Positions 22,999 through 34,700 of a stretch of 64,000 nt of DNA are shown one piece after another. A program made the translations under genes and the position numbers. This DNA is from Eleginops maclovinus (taxonomy: Eukaryota; Chordata; Actinopteri; Perciformes; Eleginopidae). Each line of letters opens with the position of its first letter. Within the stretch, counting starts at the first letter, position 1. Where the stretch lies: assembly GCF_036324505.1 (NCBI RefSeq), contig NC_086366.1, positions 20,228,927-20,292,926 of the forward strand. The letters are read 5' to 3'. The notes under the pieces were generated by a model. It was not told the DNA's origin and did no database searches. It worked only from the letters and a program-made list of their open reading frames with translations.

Positions 22999-24296
22999 CA
23001 TGCCAGGCAAAGCTTTGCTCTGCAAGAGGCAACATGATAGTGCCACAAACGCTTCATGGAAAACAAAGCTCTGCTAACGGATTTGCATCCATTTCCACCC
23101 TGCTTCTGTTTGTTCCATAAGCTTATGTGCCCTGCCCTCCCTCCCCTTACCCCTAGCCATGATGAAATTGTGTGGCCCTGAACCCCTGTGTATTCTGTAC
23201 TGCTTGTTCCACTGAGGCTGTAGGACCCCTCTCACCTTGTGATGTTAGCATAGCCAACACAAGCTACCCTGCCCACTCATCCTGTTTGTTTGCTTTGTCT
23301 GCCACCTCCCTGTTTTTACTCTTTGTTGCCAACTGTCTGAACCGTGTACAGCGTATGCAATCGTATCACTCAAGATTTTTTCTTGTTTTCTTTTTTTTTT
23401 CTTTCAAACAGTGGTAGTGACCTTTTTTAGCATTGTGCTTCTTTTGTTTGCTTTCTCTTTGTCCGTCAATCATATGCTTGCTTCGTTGAAAGTGATAGAC
23501 TGTAATATATGTGTGATTGGGTGTGTTCTGGTGACAAAAAAAAAAGAATGCTATTTGATTTGTAAAGCTAATAATCAATCTATAATGACATGGTCCACCC
23601 CTTTAATGATAGTTAGTGACAGGGTTGCTACGTGAAGATGTGAATTGGCAGTCTCTCAACTGAATCCGTCATTATTTTTAATAATGGCTTAGCTGTTGAC
23701 TTTTAGAAGTTGACTTAATATTTTGGACTATTAGAAGTTAAAGTTATCTTGATTCGCTAAAAAAAAAACAAAGGGCTTGAGATCCAACAGTATCTACTTT
23801 CTTCTATTTCTCCATGTCTTAATATCCATCCTACCAGTTTATTATAATTATTATTTATAATATAATCTAACAGTAGTTGCCAAAGACATATAGATTCATT
23901 GCGTTCTTGTCCATTTGCTTTCATGCCAGTTTACATTTAAACTACCTTGTTCAATGGGAAATAGTTTAATATTGGCAATGTGCTACACTTTCCCAGTTTA
24001 CATCATTGCTTGCCATATGCTGTATTTTCCATATCTGTATGTGAAATTTTGAGTTGCTCATGGTGGTTGGTTTGAGGTCCATTGAAATGTGGGACCTTGT
24101 GTTTGTCATCAACCAACAGGAGTTGTTCTTTATGCAGGTGCAATAGGTGAAGACAATCACATACTTGGGTTGTCCTGGAAAAAACAAATATTTAATTCAG
24201 TTCTTAAAGGGAACTTTTTTCAAGGACAGCCCACGCGTTTAACATATTTAAAATACGATTATATGATTTGTACTAATAAAGCCTGAAGAGTTTCAA
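22999..24296 (+). other. Probable 3' UTR of the long isoform
   Basis: Follows the stop at 22998. It contains poly-T and AT-rich stretches and a canonical AATAAA at 24275-24280, which is the best candidate end. Confidence 0.5.
24275..24280 (+). terminator. Candidate polyadenylation signal
   Basis: AATAAA about 1.28 kb after the stop of the 22759-22998 exon. Alternative sites further on cannot be excluded. Confidence 0.45.
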
Positions 24297-27200
24297 ATCA
24301 GTCTAAAAACACTGAAGAGAAAAGCTTGCTACTGTATTTTTTTATAGAATGCTTGGTTATATATATACGATAGCACTCCATTTATTTTCTGAGTCCATTT
24401 TACACTGTGACTGTTCATTTGAACCATAAATAAGCTAATGTGCTTGACGAGCCAATTTCAGGATACTGCCTCCTACACACACGGGCCCTTTAGACACAGC
24501 AAATTTGCATAAACTGAAAGTTCACATTTTTTGCCATGTCAGATGTTTGTGTAGAAAAAAAAATTAAGTAAAGAAAAATACTTGTGTTTGTGCTCAATGT
24601 CTTGAAAAAAAATCCCTGAGGTGTTGAAGGTCATTTAGTGTTTACTCATTATGCTGGTTAATGGGATAGAGTAAACATTGTGAGACTTTCTCCTTTGCTC
24701 ACCTTGTTTTTTTTACAATGGCTCGATATGTGTGCTAGCATTTAGTTTAAGCAGCGGCCTCTTGTTCAAACCGCTGAAGGAGTTTGATATTGCTCTACCT
24801 GCTGTGTGAAAAAACACTGAAACACTACTTTGTCTTTTTGTGACACATTTATTATTCACAGGATCTTCCTTTTCATTTTATGTATTATGATCATTATAAT
24901 TTTTGTATTATTATAATATGTGTAAATGCTACTACATGGTGCAAAATATGCTTAAAATTGCATTTACATGTACTTTTTCACTGTCAAAACCTAGTTTGAA
25001 TGTCCCGAACATAATTGCCATGTTTGTTTTTACCCTTGTTGTTTTGTGTTTTGTAACACTGTAACATTTTGTTTTTATTTTTTTAAACATATACATATAT
25101 ATAGCCCCGCAGCACATTTCTTTTGACATGTATTGTACATTTGTGGAAGATTAATACCTGGATAATTATTAGGGTTATACACTCTTGTTGTTGCTGAAAT
25201 AATGAAAAGATGTGAAACAATTTAACATGTTCTTTTTTATTTGAGTAATGTTTGATGTAAATATTAACAATGTATCTGATGTGTGGAAAAAACAAACAAG
25301 TCATGCAGTTTAACATTAAACTTCACAAACTACCCATAGTTGTAATTCTATTGTCATCACAAATACACTCATCTCACACGCTGTTTAAAGCTTCATTCAT
25401 TACTCTCTTTTTAGGCCACTTGGAGGCAGCAGAGCAAGCAGAAACATACATTAAAATATAATCTAAAAAACAATTGGCCTTCAAGTTAGCAAATGTATGT
25501 ATAAAGAGAACTGGATTCAGCGGAGGAGGGGCACTGTTGAATCCTTTGAGAGTTGCTCAGGGGCACATGAATTCCAAAATGGAGCGACTGTAGATTCAGA
25601 AAGTACCCGGATGATACGAGGCCTTTTGCTCATAGATGATGCCACTGGAGTTTCCTTGAGCCCCGTCTCCAATCGCCTGGTGTCAGCTCAGTCAAATGAA
25701 TAGAGAACAGAAGCAAAATAACTCTGGATTCAGCTTTTAGTGCATTTTAAAACTTTTAGACCCTAATCATTTTAATAATGGCCATTAAAGTGTTACTAAT
25801 TGTTAGTAAATTGTTTGCTGATTTACGGACGTTTCCTTCCCAATTTAAGTCAATGGGGCCAAAATTACGTCACGGACAACTGTAGTGTAGTACCACTATT
25901 TAGCCAAAACAACTATTCCAAATTCAGCTTCAAAGGCCAGCACACTTCCTGAGGGCTTCATTCACACATCCAGCTGAAATTAGTTTGGGGATATTCCCGG
26001 ATGATGAATGCAAGTCCAATATTCACTTTCCTTTAAGCTCTGTTTTGTTCTCCCCCAACTCCTAGGGGAACTTCTTTCTCTTTAGCTGATAAATCTCCCT
26101 TTTGTCATCATGTCTTTTTGTTCTGCTGTTTTGAAGCTTTATCCAAGATTTTCCTTTAGAGCTGCTACATACAACTGTGACCATAATTCTAAATTATAGG
26201 TAAAGAAAGTCAGTAGAACTAAAGGCACCTACACACTTAACTACTTTAAAGTTGTCACAATGTTTTACTGATCCCATTACACCACTGTCTTATGATGCAA
26301 ACCTTGAAGTTGTCATGGTTTGTACATTATACGTTTAATCAGACACTTGATTCATAATATATTTATTAGACAAAACACTTGGGAAAATTGATGTGGGAAA
26401 AGACGCAAACCTCAGGGAGAGACAGGCGTAGAGTGGGTAATACATCTCTAGCGTGTAATGAAATGTATTGCTATAATGAATTGTAGAACTGAATCATGTC
26501 AATATACATTCAATTTGTGTTTTAACATTATAATATGTGAGCTGCTAAAGATAGCTTCTTGCTACATTCACGTTATTTTAAATGAGATATCTCTGTATCT
26601 TATCCATGCCATTTAAACAGGGTACTCCAGCTGTGTGTTCAGCATGTTTGATGGCCAAAGCCAGAGAAAGTCTAGTTTGGCTAGCAGAGAGTAGCTTACA
26701 GCAAGCCCCCAGGAGCTGTCTGACCTGCATGTTGAAGACTTCATGCCCATAAAAATGTTGTGCCATAAACATCCCCCTGCAAAAAATAAAAAAATACTAT
26801 AAATTCTTCTTCTAAATCCTTAACTGACAATAATGTTTTGTTATTTTTTCAGGGAATGTTTTTGCCCGCAGAATAATTGAAAAGCATTTAACTTGTTATG
26901 AACCATGTCTAATTACTTTCAGTTATTTCCTTAGGTATTAATAACACAAGGGACACTGAGAGGTTTACTTAATTGTGTCCCTGTCAATTATGAAAACCAT
27001 TATTTGTTTAAAATTAAGCTAACGTGGCTGAGTTAAAGGGCATTTTGCTCTGCCTCAGATTCCTCTCACTCCTCTTCTCCATCAATGTTTATTATGTTTT
27101 CTGTTCACCTGTTACCTCCCTGGATCTTTTCTCATGCTGTCCATCAGCATCTGCAGTTAAACGTGTTGATGCTTATTCTGGTGAGAAATAATTTCAAAAG

Positions 27201-28483
27201 ATTAGCCCAGGTCTTTATGCATACACTATTAATAAGCCTACAACAGGTTCAGGAAAGGTGGTTTTGTTCTTTACAATAGATGTAATCAGCACATATTGCT
27301 CTGTATTACATCAATGGGACTGGTTCGCTCGCTAGCTAGAATGTGCTAAGGTTTGCAAATATTTTAACACAAATGTTAGTTTAACTTAACATAATTCCTA
27401 TTTATACTTAGCAACGTTATTCTTTCAGTTCAGTTGTCATATTTGAGAGCAGATGTGATATGTGATATTGGCAGTGTGTTGCAGCTCTGTAATGCAAATG
27501 GATTACCTAGCAATGCTTTTAATGCTACTGTACATATGTATTTCATTGCTAACTATATGGTTGCCTTGACTATGGCAATTGATGTGGCATTATGCAATTT
27601 TGTACAAAACCCGCGCAATTATATACTCTTACACTATAATTATCTTATTGCAACTCAAACCATTCCCCCCTTGGGTCTTAATTGTCTCAATTTGCATATG
27701 TTCAACCTTTGGTTATTTGTTTTTGTCCTATTTTGGGGTTTATTGCATTTTCAACTGTGTTCCTATTTAATTATTTAGTACTATTTTGTGAATGAATAAT
27801 ATGACATTTGGTAGATGGTGCTGGACAGCACCACAATATTTGTATATGCTGTATAATAGCTGGACTGACAAATGTTAGCTCAATCCTTCAATTTGACTTC
27901 AAGGTGTCCCTGTTTCCCTGCAGGAAATCTCAGTGATTCTTCAGGCCCAACTGAGTATGTTCACAACCATTTAATATTCTTTGAATGTTGCAAACCTACT
28001 ATTACAGTAAAACTGGACAAAATGTGTTGTATAAGGGAAAAGTGTGGTTTTATAAATTGCAACCTTCACGGAGGCTGAAGGAAATACATTCAAAGAGTCA
28101 AACTCTGGGGGATGCTTATCTTACAGATATTGTACGAGATAATATATAGCCATGAGTTATAAGTGCTGAGGCAGTTTTATCATTCAGGGGGAATTTAGAG
28201 TCAGTGAGTCAGCAGAAGTGATCTGTAAGTCACACCTACACAGAACATCAGAAAGCTGAACTGAATAGATCACTCACTTTAACTTTTAAAACTGTTTTAG
28301 TTCAAGCAGGTCCCAAACACATTTCCACAACATGTTGAATCATGTCGAAGAGTTTATTAAGATAGCTCAGCATATTAACAGAAGATTGAGAACACTTAAA
28401 AAATAAGAGTTTTTTTAATTGTGAGAGCAAAACAATCTTAAAGTCTTAAAGGAGATTGTTGCAAAATGTTGATTGGTTTAATC
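24297..28483. other. Intergenic AT-rich sequence
   Basis: No supported gene. Short open frames (for example near 27434-27778) lack splice context and coding-like composition. Confidence 0.5.
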
Positions 28484-29005
28484 AATAAATCAATCAATCA
28501 AAGTGTATTCATATAGCCAATATCCCACATTTTACATTTGTCTCAGTGGACTTAACAGTTTGTACAGAATATGAAAATGATACCCTCTGGCCTTGGACCA
28601 TCACATCAGACAAGGAAAAACTTCCAAAGAGAGCCTACAGTTAACGGGGGGAAAATGTAAGGAACCTCAGGGAGAGCAACAGAGGAGAAATCCCTCCCCA
28701 AAGACGGACAGACATGCAATAGATTTACTGTGTAAATTAAAATGATAATACATTTACTAAATAGGCAGTCCGAATGATTGAAAATGCATGTGTCTATAAA
28801 TAAGAAGACAATGAATCAAGGAGGATGTCAACAATATTGTGGGGGCCATCAAAAAAGTAGCAAGGTTAACGTCAGGCAGAACCACAGCAACAGGCACAGC
28901 CACGACTTGTGATCAAAGATTCAGGATCCAATACTCAGGGTCCATAACTCAGGACCGCGACTCAGGACCACAAAAACAGGCACGGCCACGACTCAGGATC
29001 CCAGC
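28484..29005 (+). repeat. Dispersed fish repeat
   Basis: Contains blocks such as CTCAGTGGACTTAACAG, ACAAGGAAAAACTTCC and AACCTCAGGGAGAGCAACAG, which I recall as parts of an interspersed repeat common in teleosts. The 3' part has internal repetition of CAGGCACRGCCACGACT and CTCAGGAYC units. Class not determined. Confidence 0.5.
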
Positions 29006-30309
29006 ATAGACAGACAAAAAGCAAAAGACAAAGATTTATTAATGATTGAGAGCCTAAAACAGCCTGACTGAATTTCACTTACAGTAGCTTAAATTGTCTG
29101 GCTTAAAAAAAAAGAAAAGAAATCACATATTTTTGGTGTGACGCTAGTTTAGTTAGGTCTAGGCGCAGAAATGGCTTGGGTAGGGTCAAGTTAGGGGTCA
29201 CATTTTTATCATGGTAAGAATGACAAACACATAGTTAAGGTTACGGAACAGCCCTGATCACGTGTTGAAACTACGAACTACCAGCAGTCTCCAGTGTTTT
29301 TCCTTATTGGGAGAATTTACAATGTATACATTTAAAATATAATCCATACCAGATAAAGATAATTGCTGGCTCAAAGCTGATTTTGAATGTGACAATATTA
29401 AACATCACTGGTTATAAAGAACCACACTGAATGTGTAACTATTCAAATACATTTTCAACAGTTCTAGTTTTAACATGAATAATTCAACAACTCTTCATAC
29501 TCATTTTTACAAATAGTAGTAGTAAAAACGATAAGAAAATAAAAGGATGAGAGCTTCAAAACAACATGTAAAAACACTGTCTTTATCTTGTTCCTTTAAG
29601 CCTGATGTGGTTATTGAATGAAGGTTTCTGTTAAGTGCATGGCAAGGAATAAAAGGCCCTCAATCAATCAAGTTTTTTCAAACGCACTTACTGATGCAAC
29701 TCAATTTCAAAATCTGACGTTGCAGTACATCTATTTCATTTTTTTACTACCTTACCGAAAAAAATAGCGCTACAAATTTGTGATCTTCTTATAAGCATAT
29801 CATGATTACAACAATTTCATAATGCACTGTAAGATTAGTCATTAGTAAATTGCTCCAATTTTATTAATTTCCCCTTTTTTTTTTACAAAGAAAGTATACT
29901 GAAAAATACATTACAATGAATGATTTATGACTTAAATAGTGGACAGAATAAAAATAAATGTACAGTAATGTTAAATGCAATGGTCATAGGTTGAAGCCTA
30001 AAAAATAACCATATAGTTGAGCATCAGGAAATGTCAGGTACTCATTTCCTGTGCAAGGCTGCGTGTTGTATTGCATTGATAAGTGATTGTGTTCCTGTAT
30101 TCACTTCCTTTTATATATAACGGAATAATTATTTTTATTTTACAACACACATCAAGACAGACCAAGACGAGTCTTGTTTGGATCAGAGCAACAGTTTCAC
30201 AGAACAGACAGACTCGGATATTTTGATTTTTCCCTCACATTTTGTTTTCCCTCAGAAATACACATCATATCTTGTGAACATTAACACCAAATGTCCATGT
30301 GGCCCTATT
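29006..30309. other. AT-rich intergenic sequence
   Basis: Nothing recognised. Confidence 0.5.
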
Positions 30310-30693
30310 AATTGTGTATTTTGCTCCTCTACTGTGACACGTTTAAATGCTTTAATGTTCAAACTGTATTTTACTGCCTTTTTTACCCTGTCTGAAACCA
30401 GAGCCCAGTCAGCTCTGATTAGTTAGCTGGCTCACTCTGTTGTGATTGGTCAATGGTTTAGGAATGTCCCACCCCTTAGCCTATCACGAAAATGTGGAGC
30501 GCTTACCAATAGTAGCGCGAGCGAGTAAAGTCCCTGCAATGTTGTAGTAGTTTTACGGAAGTAACAAAGGACAATAATCAAGGTGTTACAGGCAGGATGG
30601 GGGGCCAGGGGTGGTGGGAGAGAAACTCCCCTTGGACTGAAATACTCTGTGGGACAGAGAAAAAACCCGAAAAAACGTAAAAGGCCCCTTTTA
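30310..30693 (+). repeat. CCAAT-box dispersed repeat, copy A
   Basis: Shares CTACTGTGACACGTTT, TGCTTTAATGTTCAAA, CTGTCTGAAACCAGAGCCCAG, TGTGATTGGTCAA and CTTAGCCTATCACG with the other copies, and ends at AAAAGGCCCCTTTT. A truncated LINE begins about 20 bp further on. Confidence 0.7.
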
Positions 30694-30714
30694 GCTTTGT
30701 TTGCCATCACATTT

Positions 30715-31451
30715 ACTCCCTGTTCACGCACGACTGCGTGGCCACACACAGCTCCAACACCATCATCAAGTTTGCTGACGACATGACCGTCATCGGCCTG
30801 ATCACAGACGGCGACGAGACGGCGTACAGAGAGGAGGTCAGAGCCCTGACATCTTGGTGCCAGGACAACAACCTCCATCTCAACGTCAGCAAAACAAAGG
30901 AGCTGATTGTGGACTACAGGAAGAGGCAGAGAGAGGCACACACACCCATCACCATCGACGGGACTCCTGTGGAGAGAGTCAGCAGCTTCAGGTTCCTCGG
31001 GGTAAACATCAGTGAGGACCTGACATGGACACATCACACCAGGGTCATATCCAAGACGGCTCGACAGCGGCTCTTCTTCCTCCGCAGGCTGCGGAAGTTC
31101 AACATGGACTCCAGGATACTCTGCAACTTCTACAGGTGCACCATCGAGAGTATCCTGACTGGCTGCATCACCGCCTGGTATGGCAGTTGCACCGCCCTCA
31201 ACCGTAAGACTCTACAGAGGGTGGTGAAAACTGCTCAGCACATCACCAGGACGGAGCTGCCATCCATGGAGGACCTCTACACCCAGCGGTGTAGGAAGAA
31301 GGCCGGTAGGATATTAAAGGACCCCAATCACCCCAGCAACAGTCTGTTCTGTCTGCTGCCGTCTGGCAGACGGTACCGCAGCATCCGGACCAAGACTACC
31401 AGACTCAGAGACAGTTTTATACCACAGGCTATAAGACTGCCGAACTCCTGA
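30715..31451 (+). pseudogene. LINE reverse transcriptase, C-terminal part
   Basis: An open frame of about 245 codons beginning YSLFTHDCVATHSSNT. The catalytic FADD motif of the reverse-transcriptase palm (IIKFADDMTVIGLI) is near its start, followed by the thumb region (SKTKELIVDYRK, FRFLGVNISEDLTW). The typical C-terminal part of this clade comes next (LQRVVKTAQHITRTELPS, SLFCLLPSGRRYRSI). There is no stop or frameshift within the retained part, which suggests recent insertion. The endonuclease domain and the N-terminal half of the reverse transcriptase are missing, so it cannot encode an active enzyme. Confidence 0.85.
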
Positions 31452-31874
31452 GCTGTGTGAATGTCTACTCGCATCTTTTTATAGTACACACATACATATA
31501 TATATATATATATATTATACACATCTGCCATACATATCTGTTTATAGTACACATATCTATATATTATACATATCTGCCATATACATCTGCTATACATAAT
31601 ATATGCATCTGTCCATACCTCCTCATTCAACAGTGTAAAGTATTTAAATACTTTCAATGTATTCCAAATATGTATATATTTCACATCCTCAAATCTTTAT
31701 TATTGTTATTGTAAATATTCTTCTCTCTTTTTGCACTATTTTATTTATCTTATTTGCACCATGTATGTTGAGTTGATGGAGGAGCATGGGACATAAGATT
31801 TTCATTGCCAACATATACGTTGTATCTGCTGTGCATATGACAAATAAAACCTTGAAACCTTGAAACCTTGAAAC
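30715..31874 (+). mobile_element. 5'-truncated non-LTR retrotransposon (L2/jockey-type LINE)
   Basis: This is the 3' end of a LINE: an open reverse-transcriptase frame (to 31451), a short AT-rich 3' UTR, and a tail of tandem ACCTTGAA units (31848-31874) in place of poly-A. The body is much more GC-rich than its surroundings. A second copy at 48998 is nearly identical where they overlap. The 5' end is cut within the reverse transcriptase. L2-type fish LINEs end in ATGACAAATAAA-like sequence plus short tandem repeats, as here; the exact family assignment is from general knowledge. Confidence 0.83.
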
Positions 31875-32699
31875 ATGAAAGAATTTAAGGATCAGTGCAA
31901 CAGATGCTATACACACAGCCAACTTAATCTAAAAAAGACAATATCTCAGAATGAACAATAACATGACATTACGCACCACCTCTCTCCTACTTCAAACATT
32001 CAGAATTGCTGTTGTAAGTCTGTCCGTAACAGCCGTAAAAACTACAGAAACTTTCAGATTTGTATATCAGCAACATAAAAAAGCTCCTTCCCTCATTACC
32101 AAAGGACATGTTAACGTGAGTGCTTTCTCCGGAGAGATGTAAGAATCGCTTGAGAAGTCATCCAGAAAAGCCCAGTTGATTGGATTGTGTGAAGTCTCCT
32201 GGAACAAATCCTCGGTGTCACATTTATGTAACACGTTGCTCTGCTCCTCTTTTCCTCATCTCTAATTTGCTTTGTCTTCATGATATCTGTGTTACAGACA
32301 TTTTGGTAACCAAGACTTCAGTGATACTAATTAAAGTATGACATTAGAACAAAGCTTGTTTTAGTGATTACTTAGCTTTATATATTTGGATGTTAAAGAC
32401 AGAAGCAAATGTTAACTTATAAACTGAATTCCCAATTGTGTTGATATGTTAAAAAAGACGGATGGCTGGCTCAAATATATCTGTAAAGTCAAAAGTAAAC
32501 AAAAACAAATGTAGAACAGTTTGTAATCTGATAATCTGATTAAAAAAAAACACACACTAAACTATGGCCTTTGAAATAACTGTAGAGCGGATTCAACAAC
32601 TCTATCCACAGATATGTAAGTCCTAGAAGATTATTACAATTTGTTTTAAGGAATCTGTGTGGTGTTTGATAAACCCAAATGATTCATGTTAGAATTTTC
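31875..32699. other. AT-rich intergenic sequence
   Basis: Nothing recognised. Confidence 0.5.
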
Positions 32700-33060
32700 T
32701 GATCTGCCACTCATGATGCCACTATGATTAAAGGTCCTCTATGATTCAGCATAGCGCTAGCATACAGTTGTTAGAGACCCATTTGACATTTTTGTTTTTC
32801 ATAAGTAAAATAGAATTAAAAAACAACACAGCAGAACATGAGGTATTCTCTTTTTACTCCATGCATTCTTTCTCCTTGTTTAGACCTGGTGCCTGCATTA
32901 CCCACAATACAACTTAACTGCCAACAGTTCAATGAATATTTGGCTTTGTTATGCTAGTATCAGCTAATATAGCCTCGAGCTGCTAGCCTGAAGCAGAGAT
33001 GAGGAGCACGCTACAGAGGTCTGGTGAGCTCATTATTTTCTCATACACACTCAAGTGACA
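32700..33060 (+). repeat. Probable old dispersed repeat
   Basis: Phrases such as GCAGAGATGAGGAGCACGCTA and GGTGCCTGCATTACCCACAA resemble an interspersed repeat I have met in other fish sequence. No termini were identified. Confidence 0.35.
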
Positions 33061-33344
33061 TCTCCCTCTCTGAAGCCACAAAAAGTTTTATTCCATCTTT
33101 TTCACATATGCTGCAGTTTTTCCCGAAACAAGAAAAGATACTTTTCTTTTTTTAAATTGTCACACTTTTCTTTTAAGGTCAGGGTAAGGCAACAGTGCTT
33201 TAAAGATGTCAAGATTAGGCCCTTCTCTTAGAAATGTGAATACAATCATGTAAGGTTTGATGGTGTGAGTGCTTTGAGACAGCCACAAGGTGGTCATGAA
33301 CAGCCAGCGTACCCATATGAGAACCTCAAAAGATGGATCTCAAA

Positions 33345-33812
33345 GGGGCCCTGTTATATTTTTTGGGGTTCTCCCTTTCCTGTAGTGTGTTATGTTGTTG
33401 TGCATGTAAATCGTCTGCAAAGGCTAAAATTCCAAATTTCCTTCAGGAGGAAGTTTTGTTTCCCAAACATTCCCACCCTGCCTGAAACGCCTCAAAAGGA
33501 CTCCTTTGTACACTTCCTTAACATAGCGACATCACTATGTAACACTTGCGCTTCTATCGGCTAGAGCTCTGATACATTGTACGTGATAGGCTAAGGGGAA
33601 GGACATCTCTAAGAGTTGAACCAATTACAACAGAGGCAGCCATCAGAGCAGACTGTGCTCTGGTTTCAGACTGAGGGTGAATAGATGTTATACAGCACAG
33701 GCAGTATGAGAAAAATAAAGACCTCTTTGAACATTAAAGCATGGAAACATGTCACAGTAGAGACACAGTTTACTATTACAAACCTTAAAATGAACACAAT
33801 AGGTTCCCTTTA
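33345..33812 (-). repeat. CCAAT-box dispersed repeat, copy B (most complete)
   Basis: In reverse orientation to the other copies. Read on the minus strand it runs from AAAGGGAACCTATT to ATAACAGGGGCCCCTTT-like sequence. The two ends form an imperfect inverted repeat (AAAGGGAACCTATT versus AAAGGGGCCCTGTT). The length of about 468 bp, terminal inverted repeats and lack of coding capacity suggest a MITE-like DNA transposon derivative. Confidence 0.7.
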
Positions 33813-34619
33813 ACTAATATTGTATGTCTGCTGACTCCTCACTAAGTGTCACTGTGACTTCCATCAGCTTAAACTATGAACTACTCAGTAAATCTGTTGT
33901 TTTGGACAAAAATAACAAGTGCCTCGGTGAAAAATAAAATGGCCTTTAAATGTAAGACAAAAACACATGTACAAAGATCTCAAACTTGTTCACAATGCAT
34001 TTTTGGCCTAGTCGTATATACAATATAGGAATTTAAACATATGACTTACAATTTCTGTATGCAACCTGATACAAAAACAACAATACTATGAATACTTTTA
34101 ATGTAGAGCTGTTTGAACACACAATATGACCCTGACAAAGAAAGGACATTGAAGACCAATTGTAGGTGTGATATAGAACACGTTTCTGCTATTTTTTCAA
34201 CCTGTCTCTCCGCTTGCTAACAAGCTCCCTGGTTACAACACAATGTGGCATAGCAATGAGCAAAGCTAAGCCCTGCAATGTATATGGGAATAATCAGCAC
34301 ACCTGCAACATGTCTGTGACCAATTACACTGCCGGGCTCCAGTCACAGAGTGTGTGTACAGGCTTTAAAGAGATCTCTGTCACGCACGGTAGTGACCAGG
34401 AGCATATTAAAGAAACCTAAAGTGATTTCCCATCTGCTGTTATGTATTGGAGATATCGAGGGGGGGAAAGCATCAATTGTGACAAGTGTTTAGCGAATGC
34501 ATAAACAATTCCATCTCATTACATTCTCCAATAAGTTAGACGAGGCAATTTCCTTTGAACACTTGACCTCTCAGATAGGCATATTAAATGCATCTGTTTT
34601 GCTCTGTGTGCCTGTATGT

Positions 34620-34700
<81 letters not shown>

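Noticed and set aside
26578..26772. Minus-strand open frame with a protein-like sequence (LGACCKLLSASQ)
   Set aside because: No convincing splice sites and no family recognised; may be a very old repeat remnant.
27434..27778. 114-codon open frame with hydrophobic stretches
   Set aside because: Phe/Leu/Ile-rich translation of AT-rich DNA; no promoter, splice or similarity evidence.
30450..31037. 195-codon open frame on the minus strand
   Set aside because: It is antisense to the LINE reverse-transcriptase frame and the CCAAT repeat, with no motif of its own.
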